DNA of 64,000 bases from NCBI GenBank assembly GCA_018402255.1, contig JAGYIS010000007.1, positions 62,001-126,000 on the forward strand. Direction: 5' to 3'. This document shows positions 1 to 9,319 of this stretch, piece by piece. Position 1 is the first letter of the stretch; each line of letters opens with the position of its first letter. Source of the stretch: Marinobacter sp. (GTDB lineage Bacteria > Pseudomonadota > Gammaproteobacteria > Pseudomonadales > Oleiphilaceae). The notes beneath the pieces were generated by a model. It saw only the letters and a program-made list of their open reading frames with translations, did no database searches and was not told the DNA's origin. The position numbers and the translations under genes were made by a program.

Positions 1-1
1 A

Positions 2-442
2 TTCCATGACATGGCATTGCGGGTGGCACGTGAAGCTCAGAAGCTGGCGGTCAGGTTGGGGAAAGCGCCCACACTGTTCCAGCAGGCTGGTCTGTTAAGC
101 CGCCTGGGAGAATTGGCAGTTCTCAAGGTACTGAACCAATTCAGTGTAGAAGGTGGCTCGCTGAGCAGTTCAGAAGTGGAACAGTGCCTGGGCCAGTGGT
201 CCCAGGATTACGGCAATCGGCTTAAAGTGCAGTGGAAGCTACCGCTGAACCTGAGAGAAATGATTGGCGCCGTGCATTTCTTGCCGAAAGACAGTACCCG
301 TGAGGATCGGCTGGTAATGCGGGCTGCCGCACTGATTGCCGGAGCGCAGTCAGAAAGTGAAGACTGTCAGCGACTTTTACGGCGTATTGGTCTGGAACAC
401 AAACCATCCACAGAGGAGACGCCGCATGATATCAGTCACTGA
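2..442 (+). CDS. HDOD-domain signalling protein, C-terminal part (5' end outside window)
   Basis: The reading frame is open from the first bases of the window, so this is the last ~146 residues of a longer protein. The stretch 'AGLLSRLGELAVL' followed by helical sequence resembles the core of HDOD domains, which are degenerate HD-family domains lacking metal-binding residues and used as signalling or scaffold modules. The stop codon overlaps the start of the next gene, a receiver-domain protein, by 17 bp, so the two are probably co-translated and may act in one signalling pathway. The N-terminal partner domain is not visible. The family call rests on a short recognisable stretch and is moderate. 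Confidence 0.6.
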   Translation, partial: FHDMALRVAREAQKLAVRLGKAPTLFQQAGLLSRLGELAVLKVLNQFSVEGGSLSSSEVEQCLGQWSQDYGNRLKVQWKLPLNLREMIGAVHFLPKDSTREDRLVMRAAALIAGAQSESEDCQRLLRRIGLEHKPSTEETPHDISH

Positions 443-821
443 CGTAACGCTGAATAAAGTTTTGTACGTGGAGGATGACCCGGATATCCGGGCCATTGCA
501 GAGCTGGCACTGCAGGATGTGGGTGGATTTAACGCAGCACTTTGCAGTTCCGGACAACAAGCTCTGCAGGTGGCTCCTGAGTTCGAGCCGGATTTGATTC
601 TTCTGGACGTGATGATGCCTGAAATGGACGGCCCCGAAACCATGCGAAGATTAAAGTCGCTGGATGCGACGCGTTCGACGCCTGTAATCTTCATGACTGC
701 CCGGATTCAGAACTCCGAAATCGAGGAGTATCTGGCATTGGGGGCCATCGGTGTTATCCCCAAGCCGTTCGACCCAATGACTCTGGCAGATGAAATTCGG
801 ACATTAGTGGCCGCGCTCTGA
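426..821 (+). CDS. Stand-alone CheY-like response regulator
   Basis: A 131-residue single receiver domain. Acidic residues in 'VEDDPD' (about 16-20), the phospho-acceptor Asp61 in 'ILLDVMMPEMDG', Thr91 in 'FMTAR' and Lys113 in 'IPKPFDP' reproduce the receiver active site in the correct order. There is no output domain, so it should signal by protein-protein interaction. The ATG at 426 is chosen because an AGGAG-like site (cagaggaga) precedes it; an upstream in-frame ATG would run far into the HDOD gene. The 17-bp overlap with that gene suggests the pair are functionally linked. The cognate histidine kinase is not in the window. Confidence 0.9.
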   Translation: MISVTDVTLNKVLYVEDDPDIRAIAELALQDVGGFNAALCSSGQQALQVAPEFEPDLILLDVMMPEMDGPETMRRLKSLDATRSTPVIFMTARIQNSEIEEYLALGAIGVIPKPFDPMTLADEIRTLVAAL

Positions 822-890
822 TCCGGATGCGAAGGTGCGTATTTTAGGGTAGGCTGGCGCTCTGAATATGAACCGACTGCTGAGATAACT

Positions 891-1211
891 ATGCCCTCCC
901 CCGACTCTCCAGACGACATCAAAACACGACTGAACCTGGAAACTTCCCGCATTCACTGGCATGAGCTGCAAACCTATTACGCCCGCGGACAAGTGGTGCG
1001 GGTAGCGGCGAAACTGGATTTGTTGCATGTGGCCTCTGAGCTCACAGCCGATAACAAGGCCCAGTTCGAGCAGTGGATGGGCAAAGGCGATATTGGCGAC
1101 GTGTCCCCGGACCTCGCCCGGGCCTGGTATGACCGCAACGCCGAATTGTGGGCGGTGGTGATTGCGCCCTGGGTACTGGTGCAGGACCGTTCTGGCGATA
1201 ACCTGCACTGA
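891..1211 (+). CDS. DUF2288 family protein
   Basis: A 106-residue soluble protein with no signal peptide or membrane segment. The pattern with 'ISRIHWHELQTYYARG'-like N-terminal helix, 'AWYDRNAELWAVVIAPWVLVQ' near the end and compact all-helical composition fits the DUF2288 family of small gammaproteobacterial proteins of unknown function. It stands between the response regulator and the LysO gene with its own spacing (69 bp and 62 bp), so co-transcription is possible but not shown. No catalytic motif is recognisable. Confidence 0.7.
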   Translation: MPSPDSPDDIKTRLNLETSRIHWHELQTYYARGQVVRVAAKLDLLHVASELTADNKAQFEQWMGKGDIGDVSPDLARAWYDRNAELWAVVIAPWVLVQDRSGDNLH

Positions 1212-1273
1212 CCGCTGTATGAGTGGCCTGGGCTTCAGGCCAGACTTTCTGACTGTGCCTTTCTGAGGATTTT

Positions 1274-2182
1274 ATGCTGACCGGCGCCCTGCTGATACTT
1301 GCCCCGTTGTTTCTGGGCTTCGCCATCGCCTTATCCAATCGCCGACTGATGACAGCGATCCATTACACCGTAGAAGGTCTGGTCTATTTCATTCTGGCGC
1401 TGCTGGGTCTGGGCCTCGGGCAAATGGACGGCCTGCTGGATCAGTTGGGCACGATGGCCGGTCAGGTCTCAGGCCTGGTGGTTGCGTTGTTGCTGGCGAA
1501 CATGGCCGGGTTGTGGCTGTTTCATCGGTGGCAGCCAATGACCATTAATGCTGACGAGTCTGAGGCTCGCCCGAGTTACCGACGCCTTTTTCTGGCCGGG
1601 ATGAAGCCTCTGGCAGCGGTTCTGTTTGGCGTGCTGCTGGGCTACTTTTTGTTATCGCAGCTGCCCATGGTGGATGAGGTGGCCACCTGGGCGTTGATGT
1701 TGCTGCTGTTTCTGATCGGCCTGCAACTCCGGAATGCCGGTTTATCATTGCGTAAGTTGCTGTTGAATCGCCAGGGCCTGGGGATTGCACTGGCGTTGGT
1801 GTTCAGCTCCCTGTTGGCAGGTGTTGCTCTGATTCCGTGGCTCGATGTGCCCTGGCATCAGGCGTTGGCGCTGGCGTCCGGGTTTGGCTGGTATTCCTTG
1901 TCCGGTATTGTGATTGGCGATGCTTTGGGCCCAGCTTGGGGTGGGGTTGCGTTCCTCAATGATGTACTGCGTGAAATCATTGCCCTGGCGCTGATACCGC
2001 TGGTGATTGGCGCCAGGCCGGCCATGGCCATTGGTTACGGTGGTGCCACTGCCATGGACTTTACCTTGCCGGTAATCCGCAGCAGTGGCGGACTGGCTTG
2101 TGTGCCAGTGGCGATCGCCTCGGGTTTTCTGTTGTCTTTCCTGTCACCGATCTTGATGGGTGTGTTCCTGGCCTTGGGTTAA
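1274..2182 (+). CDS. lysO: LysO-type lysine exporter (DUF340 membrane protein)
   Basis: A 302-residue hydrophobic protein with about eight to ten predicted membrane segments spread over its whole length. The size matches E. coli LysO (YbjE, about 299 residues). Conserved family features visible include the segment 'SGFGWYSLSGIVIGDALGP' and, near the C-terminus, 'GATAMDFTLPVIRSSGG'. LysO proteins export L-lysine and the toxic analogue thialysine from the cytoplasm. The start ATG is preceded by a GAGG ribosome site. It is probably monocistronic, since a 113-bp gap follows. Regulation by ArgP or lysine, as in E. coli, cannot be judged here. Confidence 0.82.
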   Translation: MLTGALLILAPLFLGFAIALSNRRLMTAIHYTVEGLVYFILALLGLGLGQMDGLLDQLGTMAGQVSGLVVALLLANMAGLWLFHRWQPMTINADESEARPSYRRLFLAGMKPLAAVLFGVLLGYFLLSQLPMVDEVATWALMLLLFLIGLQLRNAGLSLRKLLLNRQGLGIALALVFSSLLAGVALIPWLDVPWHQALALASGFGWYSLSGIVIGDALGPAWGGVAFLNDVLREIIALALIPLVIGARPAMAIGYGGATAMDFTLPVIRSSGGLACVPVAIASGFLLSFLSPILMGVFLALG

Positions 2183-2295
2183 TCGGTTGTTATGGCGGCC
2201 TGAATTGATCCGGTGCAATGCTTTGGTCAGATTTACGGCTATAGTAGCTACGTATTAGTATCCGAAGAATAAGCCAAAACCGCCCGGAGCCCATG

Positions 2296-3252
2296 ATGAA
2301 CCGCCGCCACTTTCTGCAACTGTCTGTTGCTGCCGTTTCGGCTGTGGGCCTGGCTGGCTGCTCCGGGCCCGTTCCGTTGCGCACGGGTATTCACCCCTGG
2401 ATTGGCTACGAGCCTCTGTACCTGGCCGAAGAATTCGGCTGGCTGCCCGGCTCGGTTGAGCTGGTCAAAGGTGCGGCCGCGACAGATTCGATGAGGGGCT
2501 TGCTGTCTGGCGAACTGGATGCCGCGGCCATTACGCTGGATGAGGCGCTCCGGGTATTTTCCGAGGGCGTCCCGCTGCGAGTGGTGGCGGTGGCCGATGT
2601 CTCTGTTGGCGCCGATGTGTTGGTGGTCAAACCTGACATTACCAGTCTCAGTGATCTGAGGGGGCGCTCGATCGGAGTTGAGCTTGCCGGGGTGTCTGGA
2701 GTAATGCTGTTCGCCATGCTGGAGCGGATTGGCCTGACCTCAGATCAGGTGTCGCTGGTGGATCTGCCGACGGATCGACACGTCGAGGCGTGGCATGGCG
2801 GTGATATTGACGCCTCAATCTGTTATGAACCCACTGCGTCTTTGCTAGCGAGGGCAGGCGGCACCCGGCTGTTCGATAGCAGCCAGATGCCAGACACCAT
2901 TTTTGACGTATTGGTGGTGACTGACCAGGCCGCAAGGCGCCGCCCCGATGCGGTCAGGGATCTGGTGCATGGGCACTTCCGGGGCTTGCGCCACCTGGTG
3001 CGCAGCATGCACGACGCGGTATACCGGGTGGCGACGCGTCAGGGCATTTCTCCTGAGGCCGTGCGCCAGTCGCTGGCTACCGTGATGTTGCCGGAACTGG
3101 CGGCCAATCAGCGTTATCTGGCTTACCACGGCCGTATCGAGGTTGTCGCAAGACGATTGACCGAGGTGCTGATTCGTGAAGGCCTGATGGAAATGGCGCC
3201 GGTGTATGATCACCTGGCGGATCCGTCGTTCCTGCCGAGGAGTGTCTCGTGA
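2296..3252 (+). CDS. SsuA/NMT1-like substrate-binding lipoprotein, orphan
   Basis: A 318-residue periplasmic binding protein. The N-terminus (MNRRHFLQLS...) carries a twin-Arg-like start and a lipobox 'VGLAGC' giving a lipidated Cys at about residue 22. 'IHPWIGYEPLYLAEEFGWL' is typical of the NMT1/THI5/SsuA binding-protein family that feeds sulfonate, taurine or thiamine-precursor ABC transporters. No permease or ATPase gene is nearby. Instead its stop overlaps the GTG start of the PhnD-PAS-GGDEF sensor by 4 bp, so it may supply ligand information to that sensor. ATG 2296 has better spacing from GGAG (2286-2289) than ATG 2293. The substrate is unknown. Confidence 0.8.
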   Translation: MNRRHFLQLSVAAVSAVGLAGCSGPVPLRTGIHPWIGYEPLYLAEEFGWLPGSVELVKGAAATDSMRGLLSGELDAAAITLDEALRVFSEGVPLRVVAVADVSVGADVLVVKPDITSLSDLRGRSIGVELAGVSGVMLFAMLERIGLTSDQVSLVDLPTDRHVEAWHGGDIDASICYEPTASLLARAGGTRLFDSSQMPDTIFDVLVVTDQAARRRPDAVRDLVHGHFRGLRHLVRSMHDAVYRVATRQGISPEAVRQSLATVMLPELAANQRYLAYHGRIEVVARRLTEVLIREGLMEMAPVYDHLADPSFLPRSVS

Positions 3253-5530
3253 GTTTTCGACTCTTGGTGCGCTCATTGATTCTGTTCAGTGCGATTGCGG
3301 GCATCTGGTCGTCAACCGTGCTGGCAGACTCAAGGCGTAACCCTGGGTATATTCGCCTATCGGCCGGAGCCGGTCATTCAGGAACGTTATGCTCCGTTGG
3401 CTGACTACCTCAGTCAGGAGAGCGGACTGCCAGTGCGCCTGCGTGTGCTCAATCAAGAGGATATGAACCGGGCGCTGGCCTCCAACCAGATCGATTTCTT
3501 CCTGACCAACCCCAGTCACTTTCTGGTGATCCGAAGTGATCGAAGCCTCACCGGTGTGTTGGCAACACTTGAGAGGGAATGGCAAGGGCAGTCTACGGGC
3601 AGCATTGGTGGCGTTATCCTGACCAGGGCGGGACGGGATGACATCAACCAGTTGGAGGACCTCCGGGGTAAAAGTATCGCCACGCCAGGTATGCATTTTC
3701 TGGGTGGCTATCAGGCGCCAGTCCTGAGTTGATGGATGCCGGCGTGGATGTTTTGAGGCATAACCGGGTGGTGCACTTGAGTAGTCATGATCGGGTGATT
3801 CGCGCGGTACAGACCGGAGACACTGACATCGGCTTTATCCGGACCGGTGTTCTTGAAGAGCTGCTGTTGGAAAGCCCCGACCTGATGGCGGGTTTAAAGG
3901 TGATCAACCAGCAGCAACTGTCTGGCTACCCATTTGTGGTATCAACCCGGCTGTACCCGGAGTGGCCATTCGTGTCTTTGCCCCACGTAGACAGCCGGGT
4001 GGTGCGCCGAATTGCCTCAGCCCTGTTCGCCCTGGAGCGGGATCATCCGGCAGCACAAGCTGCGTATATCCGCGGTTTTTCACCGCCGGCGGACTATCAA
4101 TCGGTAGAGACGCTTGCCCGCACTCTGCGCATGGCACCCTACGATCAGGTCCCCAGAGTCACCTGGCTGGACGTGCTCAACCAGTACCGGGTTTGGGGCA
4201 TCACCGTCGTGCTTCTGCTTATCTCGCTGATGATCACCAGTCTCTGGTTGAGCCGCCAGCGGCGACAATTGGCCATCGAAGAACGCCGTCTGCGCAGGTT
4301 GATTGCCAGTTGGCCGCAGCCGATGCTGATGATTCGTGAGGCCGCACTGGTGGAGTGCAATCGTGCGGCGGTTGAACTGGTACAGTTATACCTCGGAAGC
4401 GTCATTGCTGGGCAAGGGCCTTCAGGCGTTTTCTCCCCATAGTCAGCCAGACGGCACCTCCTCACTGCAAAAAATGGATACCCTGATGCGACGGGTGGTC
4501 GCTGGTGAGGTGGCCCAGTCCGAATGGTTGCTGGTGCGCTCGGATGGCTCGGAAGTCTGGGTTGATATGACCCTGGCACCGGTTTACGAGAAAGCTCAGG
4601 AGACGCCGTCGATCCTGTGCTCCTGGTACGACATCAATCGCCGTAAGCACGCGGAAGAACGCCAGCGGTTGGCGCTTCGGGTCTTCGAGACATGCCCGGG
4701 AGGCCATATTTATCACCGATGCCCACGGCGTGGTGATGGACATCAACGAGGCTTACACCCGGATTACTGGGCGCGATCACCGGAGTGCCGTCGGCAGCTT
4801 GCCGCCGTTGCCCCTGGACGAAGGTAGCGCCATTCTCATCGCGGCCCGAAAACATGGGGTCTGGGCGGGTGAATTCGCCAGCCGGCACTGGGATGGTCAG
4901 GCCACGATGCTGAGCCTGACCCTGAGTAGTGTATTTGATGACCATGGTGGGCTCAGTCATTTCGTTGGTACCTTCACCGATATTACTCAGCTCAAGGAAA
5001 CCGAAAAACAGCTCCGCACCATGGCGCATTTTGATGCACTGACTGGCCTGCCCAATCGGGTGCTGTTCTCCGACCGACTGCATCAGTCTATGGCTCAGGC
5101 CCGCCGCCAGGGTTATCAGCTGGCGGTTATCTATATTGATCTGGACCACTTCAAACCGGTCAACGATGCCTTTGGCCATGATGCCGGTGACGGGTTACTG
5201 ATCGAGCTTGCCCGGCGAATGCGGGCGACGCTGCGTGAGGAAGATACCCTCGCACGGCTGGGCGGTGACGAGTTTGCTGCCATTGTGGTGAACGTTGCGG
5301 ATGAGCCCACACTCCAGGCCTTGTTGTCGCGCTTGTTGATCACTGTGTCAGAACCGGTCTGGGTGGCGGACCACAGCGTTGAGGTGTCAGCCAGTCTTGG
5401 CTACACCCTCTACCCCCAGGATGTCGAGATGGATGGTGATCAGCTGCTGCGTCAGGCCGATCAGGCTATGTATCGCGCCAAACGGGATGGCAAGAACCGT
5501 TACTGCAAGTTCTCTGATTCCGGCACCTGA
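3249..5530 (+). pseudogene. PhnD-like sensor / PAS-PAS / GGDEF diguanylate cyclase, split by four single-base indels
   Basis: Read through four frame changes, this is one ~760-residue sensor: signal peptide from GTG 3249 (ending ...STVLA), a PhnD-type phosphonate/phosphite binding domain ('SIATPGMHFLGGYQAPVL'), one membrane segment (about 4192-4255), two PAS domains and a GGDEF domain with intact 'RLGGDEF' and an RxxD inhibitory site (REED) upstream. Such proteins would make cyclic di-GMP in response to a periplasmic ligand. Apparent indels: one extra base near 3326-3328, one G missing after 3726, an extra T at 4386-4387, an extra A at 4690. No other stop is seen, so decay is very recent or the indels are sequence errors. 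The last 31 bp overlap the convergent Na/Pi transporter gene. Confidence 0.85.
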
Positions 5531-7119
5531 TGCCGGGCGTTGTTGAGAATTTCGGTGGCGGCTTGCCAGTTCAACGCCTTGTTCCATTGATCGTTCAGTC
5601 TTCGCACGGCGCTCAGGGTATCCAGCATCTGATCGCCCAGGCCGGTGCTGACATCCCTCCGCACCATCATCTGCAGTGTGGTATTTTTCAGCTGTTGGTA
5701 CGTGGTTTCCGCGTCGGCAAGAAGATCCGGTGCCGGGCCGTCCGAGGCAACCAGTGCGCGGATGATGTCCAGGTAGTGAGCCAGCAAGTCGGCTTGTTCA
5801 GCAAACTCAGTGCGCCGGTCTAATTCCCTGAGTGTCATCAGCCGGGACGCCAGCTCGGTTGCCTCCGCCAGATAACGGCAGGTTCGGATGCTGATGGTCA
5901 GGGCGTCCACCACGGAAAGATGCATCTTCTCCGCGCGCAGGCGACCGATGTAGTCGGTGATGGCCTGGTTCAGGCTGCGAATGGCCTCAGCCTTGGGCCG
6001 GATGTCGGATCCGGTCAGGCCTTCCCGATCCAGGCATACCCGCAGCAGGCCCCGACTGTGACCAATCAGCCGTTTCATTTCCTGATCTACCGCGCCAATG
6101 GCCAGTTCCGGTGTGGTGACCAGCGTGTCATCAAGAAACCGGGGTTCTGCGTTGTCTTCCTCCTTGCTGCGGAACAGCCGGCCGAGAAAGCGGGCAAACG
6201 GCTTGGTGAAGGGCAGCATGCAGGCCGCGCCGAGCACGTTGAACAGCGTGTGGAACATCGCCAGCGAGATCGCCGGATTGGCTTCCAGGTTCAACCCGTC
6301 GGTCATCAGCGCGACCAACCACAGCATGCCGGGCAGGATTAACAGGGCAATGGCGCCGGTCAGAACGTTAAACAGGATGTGACCAATGGCCAGCCGGCGC
6401 GCGTTTGCGGTTGCTTTCAACGCTGACAGCGCCGCTGTGGAGGTAGAGCCCAGATTGGCCCCGATCACCGCGGCTGCGGCATTATCCAGGCTGATCAGGC
6501 CGCCGGCAGCGGCGGTCAGGACAATAGCCAGCGCTGCACTGGACGACTGGGTAAGCACGGTTGCCAATAACCCGATCGCCAGGTACGCCGCCAGACCGTA
6601 GTCAGGGCTGATAACGCCTTCGCCAGTGAAGCCGCCGGCAAGGGATTCCAGCGCCGTCTTGAGGATCGACAGGCCCAGAAAAAACAGGGCAAAGCCGGCC
6701 AGGGCCTCACCCAGGAACTGATTTCTGGGGTTTCGGCTGATCATTTTGGCGCCCACGCCGGCCGCCAGCAGGGGCAGGGCGATGGCTTCGATCTTGAAGC
6801 CGAACCCAACCAGGCTGACCAGCCAGCCGGTCATGGTGGTGCCGATGTTGGAGCCGAAAATAACGCCTAGAGATTGCGCCAGGGTCAACAGGCCTGCGTT
6901 GACAAAACCAATGGTCGCGACGGTCACGGCACCGGAGTGCTGCACAATGCCGGTAATGGCAAAGCCCGCCATCAATCCCCTCAAGGGAGTGCGGGTCCAG
7001 GTGCCCAGCAAGTGGCGCAAATGATGGCCGGCGGCGTTTTTGAGACCGTTGGTCATCATTTCCATGGCCAGCATGAACAGTGCCAGGCCACCCAGAATCT
7101 GGAATACCGAAGATATCAT
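5500..7119 (-). CDS. Na/Pi cotransporter family protein with PhoU-like C-terminal domain
   Basis: A 539-residue inner-membrane protein. The N-terminal ~310 residues hold two inverted NaPi repeats with the family signatures 'GIVQHSGAVTVATIGFV' and 'TVLTQSSSAALAIVLTAA' plus 'GANLGSTSTAAL', which form the Na+/phosphate site in this family. The remaining ~220 residues are helical and PhoU-like. The family (NptA/YjbB-like) mediates Na+-dependent phosphate transport, in some bacteria as efflux. The gene is convergent with, and overlaps by 31 bp, the GGDEF sensor gene. It follows the HD-GYP gene on the same strand after a 67-bp gap. Confidence 0.88.
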   Translation of the reverse strand: MISSVFQILGGLALFMLAMEMMTNGLKNAAGHHLRHLLGTWTRTPLRGLMAGFAITGIVQHSGAVTVATIGFVNAGLLTLAQSLGVIFGSNIGTTMTGWLVSLVGFGFKIEAIALPLLAAGVGAKMISRNPRNQFLGEALAGFALFFLGLSILKTALESLAGGFTGEGVISPDYGLAAYLAIGLLATVLTQSSSAALAIVLTAAAGGLISLDNAAAAVIGANLGSTSTAALSALKATANARRLAIGHILFNVLTGAIALLILPGMLWLVALMTDGLNLEANPAISLAMFHTLFNVLGAACMLPFTKPFARFLGRLFRSKEEDNAEPRFLDDTLVTTPELAIGAVDQEMKRLIGHSRGLLRVCLDREGLTGSDIRPKAEAIRSLNQAITDYIGRLRAEKMHLSVVDALTISIRTCRYLAEATELASRLMTLRELDRRTEFAEQADLLAHYLDIIRALVASDGPAPDLLADAETTYQQLKNTTLQMMVRRDVSTGLGDQMLDTLSAVRRLNDQWNKALNWQAATEILNNARHQVPESENLQ

Positions 7120-7186
7120 GGTGCGGGCGTCATCGTGATGGAAGTTATAAGGGCAAGCTTAGCAGAGGTGGGCAAGATATCCGGGG

Positions 7187-8395
7187 TCAGGTCAAAAACT
7201 TGCGAACATCCAATTTGTACTCTTCCGGATCGACGGCTCGCACGATCCGGTCCTGATTGCCCGCCCGGGCCAGGTCGATGGTTTCGAGCGTTATGGGCAG
7301 CCGGAATTTGGTGTGGTACATCACCCTGACCACTGGCAGGCGTTGATCCTGTTCGTTGGTTTCGATCACCACGCCCAGGCGACCGCTCTCCAGCAGCACC
7401 AATGAGCCGATCGGATAAAGCCCGATGCAGCGGATAAATTGTTTGACCAGATCCGGATCCAGATGGTCGCCACTCCATTCCAGCAGTTTTTTCAGGCCCT
7501 GGGTGGGTGTCATGCCTTTGTGATAAACCCGGTCCGAGGTGATGGCATCATACACGTCGGTGATCGCGACCATGCGGCCGTACTCGGTGATCTCCTGGCC
7601 TTTGAGGCCTTCGGGGTAGCCGCTGCCATCCAGTTTTTCATGGTGCTGGGCGGCGGTAATGACGGTGATTTCTCCAATGCCTTCGGTGCCGGCGAGAATA
7701 TCCCGGGAGTGCCGTGCGTGCAGCTTCATCACCTCGAACTCTTCCGGGCTGAGGCGGCCGGGCTTGTGCAGAATCTCATCGGGAGTCAGGATCTTGCCAA
7801 GGTCGTGTAACAGGGCGCCCACGACGGTTTGGTGAAGCACGTCAGCGGAAAACTTGCGGTAGTTACCGAACAGCGACATCAGAACGCTGAGATTCACAGA
7901 GTGTTCAAGCAGGTAATTGTCTTTCTCGCGGATTCGCCCCAGGCAGCTCAGGGCGTTGGCATTGCGCAATACCGAATTCTGAAGCTCATCCGCCAGCTGG
8001 TGAATGGGCGCAATATCAATGGCCGCGCCCATTTTGACGTTGTTCATGAAGCTGCCAACCAGGCCCTGAGCCTGGCTGTGGATGCGCTGGGCAACCACAA
8101 TTTCTTCGGTCAGCGTGACTTTCGGTAAAGCGCCGGGGCTCAGTTCGCCCGCGTTCTGAAGCGCCTGTTCATTTCGGCGGTCTACCTCGGTTGCGGTTTC
8201 GGCATCCTGAGAGTCCAGCCCTTTTTCAACGTCAATGTAAACGTAGGTCACCCCCATTCGACGAATCTTGTCGATGGTGTCTTCCCGCTTGATTACCCCT
8301 CGTTTGCGCTGGGTGTTGTGGGGAATCCAGTCGTTGTTCAGGTCGGAGATGTACATCCCGACTTTCAACGCAGAAACGGGGATGCGTTTGATCAT
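7187..8395 (-). CDS. HD-GYP domain cyclic di-GMP phosphodiesterase
   Basis: A 402-residue cytoplasmic protein. The N-terminal part ('VSALKVGMYISDL', 'VTYVYIDVEKG') is a DUF3391-type regulatory domain; the C-terminal half is an HD-GYP domain with 'GALLHDLGKI' and 'AAQHHEKLDGSGYPEGLKG', carrying the metal-binding His/Asp residues and the GYP motif. HD-GYP enzymes hydrolyse c-di-GMP to pGpG or GMP. The start ATG overlaps the end of tatD (ATGA, 4 bp), so it is translated downstream of tatD in one operon. With a GGDEF enzyme only 2 kb away, c-di-GMP turnover is prominent in this region. Confidence 0.93.
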   Translation of the reverse strand: MIKRIPVSALKVGMYISDLNNDWIPHNTQRKRGVIKREDTIDKIRRMGVTYVYIDVEKGLDSQDAETATEVDRRNEQALQNAGELSPGALPKVTLTEEIVVAQRIHSQAQGLVGSFMNNVKMGAAIDIAPIHQLADELQNSVLRNANALSCLGRIREKDNYLLEHSVNLSVLMSLFGNYRKFSADVLHQTVVGALLHDLGKILTPDEILHKPGRLSPEEFEVMKLHARHSRDILAGTEGIGEITVITAAQHHEKLDGSGYPEGLKGQEITEYGRMVAITDVYDAITSDRVYHKGMTPTQGLKKLLEWSGDHLDPDLVKQFIRCIGLYPIGSLVLLESGRLGVVIETNEQDQRLPVVRVMYHTKFRLPITLETIDLARAGNQDRIVRAVDPEEYKLDVRKFLT

Positions 8396-9201
8396 GATTG
8401 CGGGAAGAACGTCCTGAGGCTGTTCTGGTAAGTCTGGCTGACAACCTGATACAGTGGCAGCTCCTTTACCTCGGCAATCTTCTCGGCAATAAACGGCAGG
8501 TAGAAGGGCGCGTTCTCACGGCCACGGTAGGGCACCGGGGTGAGGAAGGGCGCATCGGTTTCCAGCAGAATCTGCTCGATTGGCGTCATGCGCACGATGT
8601 CTCGCACGTTCTCTGCCTTGTTGAAACTGGTGATGCCGTTAAAACCCAGGCACCAGCCTTGATCCAGCGCGTACTGAGCCAATCCAGGGCCGGAGGTAAA
8701 GCTGTGAATCACGCCCCGCCGTTCCAGGCTGTTCTCGAACTCTTTGAGAATGGCGATGGTGTCGTCGTCGGCATCACGGCTGTGGATCACCACCGGGCGC
8801 TGGTTATCACAGGCAATCTGCAACTGGCGCCGGAATACTTCCCGCTGTACCTCACGGTCGGCTTTATCGTAGTAGTAATCGAGCCCGATTTCGCCGATGG
8901 CGACGATCTTCTCATCCTGGGCATGCTCGCGGATCTCGGCTTCCACCGCATCCGTGTAGCTCTCCGCCTCATGGGGATGAATGCCCTGGGTACCATACAA
9001 CCATGGGGCGATGTGGCTGAGCTTGCGCACCGTCGCCAGGTTGTCCGGCGACACGGCAATGGTAATCACCCGTTCGATATTGACGTTCCGGCTTTGCTCC
9101 AGAATATCTGCCAGGGGCTGGTCTTTCAGGTAGTCCAGGTGGCAGTGGGTCTCGATGATCGGGTGATCGAATACGGGAATCTCACGACGTTTCTTGCTCA
9201 T
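8392..9201 (-). CDS. TatD family metal-dependent hydrolase
   Basis: A 269-residue TIM-barrel hydrolase. Metal ligands are visible in order: 'ETHCHLDYL' (HxH), 'AIGEIGLDYYY' (Glu), 'VIHSRDADDD' (His), a His before 'SFTSGPG', and 'LLETDAPFLTP' (Asp). TatD enzymes are Mg2+-dependent 3'-5' DNA/RNA exonucleases linked to DNA repair and RNA processing. The length matches the family (about 260). It is the first gene of a minus-strand operon with the HD-GYP gene (4-bp overlap). It is divergent from the PPK2-like gene across an intergenic region containing an 8-bp inverted repeat. E. coli has several paralogues, so TatD versus YcfH/YjjV is not resolved. Confidence 0.9.
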   Translation of the reverse strand: MSKKRREIPVFDHPIIETHCHLDYLKDQPLADILEQSRNVNIERVITIAVSPDNLATVRKLSHIAPWLYGTQGIHPHEAESYTDAVEAEIREHAQDEKIVAIGEIGLDYYYDKADREVQREVFRRQLQIACDNQRPVVIHSRDADDDTIAILKEFENSLERRGVIHSFTSGPGLAQYALDQGWCLGFNGITSFNKAENVRDIVRMTPIEQILLETDAPFLTPVPYRGRENAPFYLPFIAEKIAEVKELPLYQVVSQTYQNSLRTFFPQS

Positions 9202-9254
9202 GCCCGGCGCTATGCTCCATCACAGCCAGTAAATGGCTGCTATTCTGAGAATGT

Positions 9255-9284
9255 GATCACGCCAGTTTATCAGTTTGCGTGATC
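9255..9284. promoter_or_regulatory. 8-bp inverted repeat in the tatD / PPK2 divergent intergenic region
   Basis: GATCACGC at 9255-9262 is exactly reversed by GCGTGATC at 9277-9284, with a 14-base spacer. The element sits between two divergent starts (9201 minus and 9320 plus), where an operator would be expected. No regulator is identified, and a chance palindrome cannot be excluded. Confidence 0.3.
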
Positions 9285-9319
9285 GTTGGGTTGCATGGAT
9301 GTGATAGGGAGTTTCCTTG

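Noticed and set aside
4730-5530. Independent short GGDEF gene starting at ATG 4730
   Set aside because: The frame continues upstream as the second PAS domain of the larger sensor after correction of one inserted base at 4690; no ribosome site lies before 4730.
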